In this document: positions 5,559-7,122 of the stretch, piece by piece | Layout of the letters: each line of letters starts with the position of its first letter | Position numbering within the stretch: the stretch's first letter is position 1 | Source of the DNA: JBGSUE01 sp041753515 | Lineage (GTDB): Bacteria > Patescibacteriota > Microgenomatia > UBA10105 > UBA927 | Length of the DNA stretch: 7,122 nt | NCBI GenBank assembly: GCA_041753515.1 | Contig: JBGSUE010000047.1 | Coordinates: 1-7,122 of the forward strand | Reading direction: 5' to 3' | Notes under the pieces: model-generated | Seen by the model: the letters and a program-made list of their open reading frames with translations, nothing else | Databases searched by the model: none | Told to the model about the DNA's origin: nothing | Program-made: the position numbers and the translations under genes

Positions 5559-5840
5559 ATGAACATCAACCGTTTAGTAGTACAGTCACGGAAAATCCAC
5601 AGGCTCTGTGTCTGGTTCATGATTGTGTTCGGCCTTGCCATGCTGATAAGCGGCATGAAGCTTAAATATCCGAATATTCTTTTTTTTATTGACCCGAGAC
5701 TTGCGGTCACTCTCCACTCTACCGTTGCCACCTTCTTTGCGATTGTCCTTTGTATCATGATGGTCACCGGTCTCATCCTCAAAATCCATCCGGGTCTCCA
5801 GAAATTCTTCAACCGGATAAGTAAATCTAAACAGGCATAG
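5559..5840 (+). CDS. Small two-helix membrane protein, PepSY-TM or cytochrome b-like
   Basis: This 93-residue protein has two predicted membrane helices (about 15-33 and 54-75) joined by a loop with KYPNILFFIDPR, and a basic C-terminal tail (FNRISKSKQA). The opening VQSRKIHRLCVWF resembles the 'R-x-x-H-R' start of PepSY-associated or cytochrome b561-like helices. Histidines H14, H53 and H77 lie near the helix ends, which would permit heme binding, but this is speculative. I do not recognise the exact family. The stop is 3 nt before the next ATG, so it is co-transcribed with the methyltransferase-like gene, which is also a membrane protein. A good start is fixed by the close extended -10. Confidence 0.75.
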   Translation: MNINRLVVQSRKIHRLCVWFMIVFGLAMLISGMKLKYPNILFFIDPRLAVTLHSTVATFFAIVLCIMMVTGLILKIHPGLQKFFNRISKSKQA

Positions 5841-5843
5841 TGT

Positions 5844-6386
5844 ATGCAATGGCTGCTATTTATTCTCCTGGCGGCTATCTCACTCATCTGGACAATCACG
5901 ACGCCAAAGCTGTTTTGGGACTTCATGAGAGGACAGGTGAAAGCAAAAGACAGTGGAATCATGCTCTTTGAACTGTTACCCATCCTGCAGACAATGGGTT
6001 TTTTTATTTTTCCATGGGGAAAACCAAACCTGTTACTTATCATCATTGGCTGGATACTTTTCCTATCAGGATGGATGTTGGCCGTTTGGGCAAAATTCAC
6101 TATAAAATCAAATTGGGGCAAACCCGGCACACTCGACAATCCAACGAAGCGCAATCTGGTCACCGGTGGCCCGTTTAGAATATCCCGCAATCCTATTTAT
6201 GTTGGATTATTTGCCGTTTTTATCGGCCTGGAACTCATCCTCCACAGCTGGCTCATTTTTCTCTCAATCCCCCTCTATATTGCCCTACATAAAATTATCT
6301 ACAAGGAAGAAATACTGCTGGAATCTAGGTTCGGAAAAGAATATGTGGAATACAAATCGCACGTCCCACGCTGGCTTTTTCATTGA
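5844..6386 (+). CDS. Isoprenylcysteine carboxyl methyltransferase (ICMT)-like membrane protein
   Basis: This 180-residue integral membrane protein has about five helices (roughly 2-19, 39-57, 62-83, 117-134 and 136-150). Its C-terminal half carries the ICMT/phospholipid methyltransferase signature: LVTGGPFRISRNPIYVG (105-121), then EEILLESRFGKEYVEYKSHVPRW (155-177). These segments bind S-adenosylmethionine in characterised members. In bacteria such proteins are common and their substrates mostly unknown; lipids or isoprenoids are likely. It follows the small membrane protein by 3 bp. A weak AGG lies upstream and no good Shine-Dalgarno site is seen. Its TGA stop lies inside the -35 box of the downstream tRNA promoter. 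Confidence 0.87.
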   Translation: MQWLLFILLAAISLIWTITTPKLFWDFMRGQVKAKDSGIMLFELLPILQTMGFFIFPWGKPNLLLIIIGWILFLSGWMLAVWAKFTIKSNWGKPGTLDNPTKRNLVTGGPFRISRNPIYVGLFAVFIGLELILHSWLIFLSIPLYIALHKIIYKEEILLESRFGKEYVEYKSHVPRWLFH

Positions 6387-6411
6387 CCCACCGTCATTTT
6401 TCAGATATAAT
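6383..6411 (+). promoter_or_regulatory. Promoter of the tRNA gene
   Basis: TTGACC (6383-6388) is followed after exactly 17 nt by a perfect TATAAT (6406-6411). The predicted start is near 6418, leaving a 5' leader of about 17 nt for RNase P to remove. The -35 contains the stop codon of the preceding gene. Confidence 0.8.
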
Positions 6412-6434
6412 GTATATGTACTTTTAATAAGTGC

Positions 6435-6504
6435 CGCGGGGTAGTGTACAGTAGCACAGAAGGCTCATAATCTTCTAGGCCGGGTGCGACTCCCGGCCCC
6501 GCAA
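6435..6504 (+). tRNA. tRNA with CAU anticodon, initiator-like tRNA-fMet
   Basis: A full cloverleaf of 70 nt can be drawn by hand. Acceptor: CGCGGGG (6435-6441) with CCCCGCA (6497-6503). D stem: GTGT/GCAC with a six-nt loop (6448-6453). Anticodon stem: GAAGG/TCTTC, loop CTCATAA, anticodon CAT at 6466-6468. T stem: CCGGG/CCCGG with loop TGCGACT (6485-6491). Position 1 is C and position 72 is A, the mismatch that marks bacterial initiator tRNA; discriminator A and the stem GCGGGG/CCCCGC match the E. coli initiator. The three stacked G-C pairs of the anticodon stem, another initiator mark, are missing. The D-loop lacks GG and the T-loop has TGC instead of TTC. CCA is not encoded. An elongator Met or a lysidine-modified Ile tRNA cannot be excluded. 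Confidence 0.85.
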
Positions 6505-6505
6505 C

Positions 6506-6566
6506 TGAGGGCATTAAGTATAAAAAAAGATCCACATTGTGGATCTTTTTTTATACTCCGCCCTCA
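6506..6566. terminator. Long bidirectional intrinsic terminator after the tRNA
   Basis: Two 19-nt arms (6517-6535 and 6539-6557) are perfect reverse complements around an ATT loop. Each arm holds GATCCAC and a run of seven A or T, so a U-tract follows the hairpin on either strand. A further pair, TGAGGGC (6506-6512) with GCCCTCA (6560-6566), extends the stem across a small internal loop. It starts 2 nt after the tRNA 3' end. Confidence 0.93.
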
Positions 6567-6603
6567 TGGGGTTGGTGTCGACGAAGTCGACATGATAACC
6601 CCA
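6567..6603. repeat. Second large hairpin abutting the terminator
   Basis: TGGGGTT (6567-6573) pairs with AACCCCA (6597-6603). Inside, TGTCGAC (6576-6582) pairs with GTCGACA (6586-6592) around a GAA loop, with a small internal loop between. No T-run follows on either strand, so it is not a normal terminator. Function unknown; a processing site, protein-binding site or insulator is possible. Confidence 0.7.
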
Positions 6604-6736
6604 AACTCCTTCTTCCGACCCGATCGGGCTAGTTCTGTCGATTATGACGTAAAATTAGGATAAAATTGTCAGTCCTCACAAATTCTATTCATACGTTTTC
6701 AACAAATCACTTATTAAACACCTTTCTTTGTGTCGC
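6604..6736. other. Gene-free AT-rich stretch upstream of a strong promoter
   Basis: No plausible open reading frame is seen in either strand. The only structured element is the 10-bp palindrome CCCGATCGGG at 6619-6628. The rest is AT-rich and leads into the strong promoter at 6737, where it could act as an upstream (UP-type) element. Confidence 0.5.
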
Positions 6737-6764
6737 TTGACAAATATTAATCCTATAGTATAAT
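6737..6764 (+). promoter_or_regulatory. Perfect consensus promoter, probably of a stable-RNA operon
   Basis: TTGACA (6737-6742) and TATAAT (6759-6764), both perfect, are separated by 16 nt. This is the strongest promoter in the window and is typical of rRNA operons. No credible protein gene follows within 350 nt. Confidence 0.85.
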
Positions 6765-6770
6765 AACTTC

Positions 6771-6782
6771 CGTTCTTTGATA
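6771..6782 (+). promoter_or_regulatory. boxA-like antitermination motif
   Basis: CGTTCTTTGATA resembles the rRNA antitermination boxA (TGCTCTTTAACA in E. coli, TGTTCTTTGAAA in Bacillus). boxA binds NusB/NusE to make RNA polymerase read through terminators. It lies at the predicted 5' end of the RNA, closer to the promoter than usual. Confidence 0.55.
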
Positions 6783-6801
6783 GATTTCCAAATTTTGTAT
6801 T

Positions 6802-6895
6802 ACCAGCAAAAACGCTCTGACATGCCCTAACTCATGTTAGACCAAGCGAACCTTATAATGTTTTTTCGCTTGTTATATGTAGGGCTGGTTTTTTT
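6802..6895 (+). terminator. Branched hairpin with T7 tail, candidate attenuator in the leader
   Basis: ACCAGC (6802-6807) or GCCC (6824-6827) can pair with GCTGGT (6884-6889) or GGGC (6882-6885). Nested inside are CTAAC-TCAT-GTTAG (6827-6840) and CAAGCGAA/TTCGCTTG (6843-6872). Seven T residues follow (6889-6895), as in an intrinsic terminator. The closing stem is short and alternative, so confidence is limited. Confidence 0.45.
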
Positions 6896-7032
6896 GTGCC
6901 TTTTGGGTCACTGGAAGGTGGTTTTGAGGCTGTTTTACTCTCGAAGCTGGCTTCCTCTTGAACTCAAACTGAGGCTATCTGGCAAGGGTCTTGCCCAGTT
7001 AGATGTTAAATTATAAGTCTTTCTTTTCGGCG

Positions 7033-7050
7033 ATGTTGCGCTAGCAACAT
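7033..7050 (+). repeat. Perfect hairpin in the leader
   Basis: ATGTTGC (7033-7039) and GCAACAT (7044-7050) are exact reverse complements around a GCTA loop. No U-tract follows, so it is not a terminator; it may be an RNA-folding or RNase III processing element of the leader. Confidence 0.6.
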
Positions 7051-7122
7051 GCGTAGATCTTTCTCGATTGTAGCACGGTGATTGAAGCGATATTCGGTCT
7101 CTAGGAGAAAAGCGGGGAAGCG

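Larger units (their letters stand above)
6771..7122 (+). other. Structured non-coding leader, probably of an rRNA operon
   Basis: The stretch from the promoter to the right edge has no convincing gene, but has a boxA-like motif, a T7-tailed structure (6802-6895) and several hairpins: GAAGCTGGCTTC (6943-6954 region), CTGGCAAG/CTTGCCCAG (6979-6998, one bulge) and ATGTTGC-GCTA-GCAACAT (7033-7050). A strong promoter plus boxA plus a structured leader with no ORF is how rRNA operons begin. The 16S gene start is not reached and I do not recognise its first bases. Another stable RNA is possible. Confidence 0.55.

Noticed and set aside
6667..6695. Additional plus-strand promoter (TTGTCA with 17 nt to TCATAC)
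   Set aside because: The -10 matches poorly, and a perfect promoter lies just downstream.
6834..7016. Plus-strand reading frame of 60 codons in the leader
   Set aside because: Its sequence resembles no known protein, it has no Shine-Dalgarno site, and it runs through the hairpins and T7 tract of the non-coding leader.
7060..7122. Start of 23S or 16S rRNA at the right edge
   Set aside because: Phrases such as CACGGTG recall rRNA, but neither the 16S opening (AGAGTTTGATC) nor the 23S opening can be found before the window ends.

Overview
The window is compact bacterial DNA with short intergenic gaps, overlapping start and stop codons, and short versions of several proteins. At least five genes (vapC, the antitoxin, yraN, comM and the methyltransferase) end in TGA, so UGA is read as stop. 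The gene content and compactness suggest a small-genome bacterium, possibly of the Candidate Phyla Radiation (Patescibacteria, Microgenomates-like). That placement is an impression from protein style and is not proven by the sequence.

Positions 1-4033 are all on the minus strand. Read in transcription order, they start with a natural-transformation unit, dprA-comM-yraN, with 17-bp and 4-bp gene overlaps. A Phd/YefM-VapC toxin-antitoxin pair follows, with its own consensus promoter. Last comes the 5' part of trpS, the tryptophanyl-tRNA synthetase gene, which runs off the left edge. Between vapC and trpS lies a leader of about 290 nt with the hallmarks of a T-box riboswitch: a T-box core, an antiterminator and terminator that compete for the same bases, and a UGGC element that matches a G discriminator on tRNA-Trp.

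Positions 4066-6386 hold two plus-strand units facing a minus-strand gene. A HAD phosphatase gene (plus) converges with, and overlaps by 20 bp, an EamA/DMT transporter gene (minus). The transporter gene is divergent from a small two-helix membrane protein followed by an isoprenylcysteine-methyltransferase-like membrane enzyme. Both divergent gaps are tiny (32 and 43 bp) and seem to contain overlapping or interlocked promoters. In several places the -10 box lies only 6-9 nt from the ATG, which points to leaderless mRNAs.

Positions 6383-7122 are RNA territory. A well-formed promoter drives a CAU-anticodon tRNA that has the initiator-type C1-A72 mismatch but unusual D- and T-loops. A long, nearly perfect bidirectional terminator and a second large hairpin follow. 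A perfect TTGACA/TATAAT promoter then precedes a boxA-like motif and about 350 nt of structured non-coding sequence. I read that last part as the leader of an rRNA or other stable-RNA operon whose first gene lies beyond the right edge. No CRISPR array, insertion sequence or phage gene is visible.
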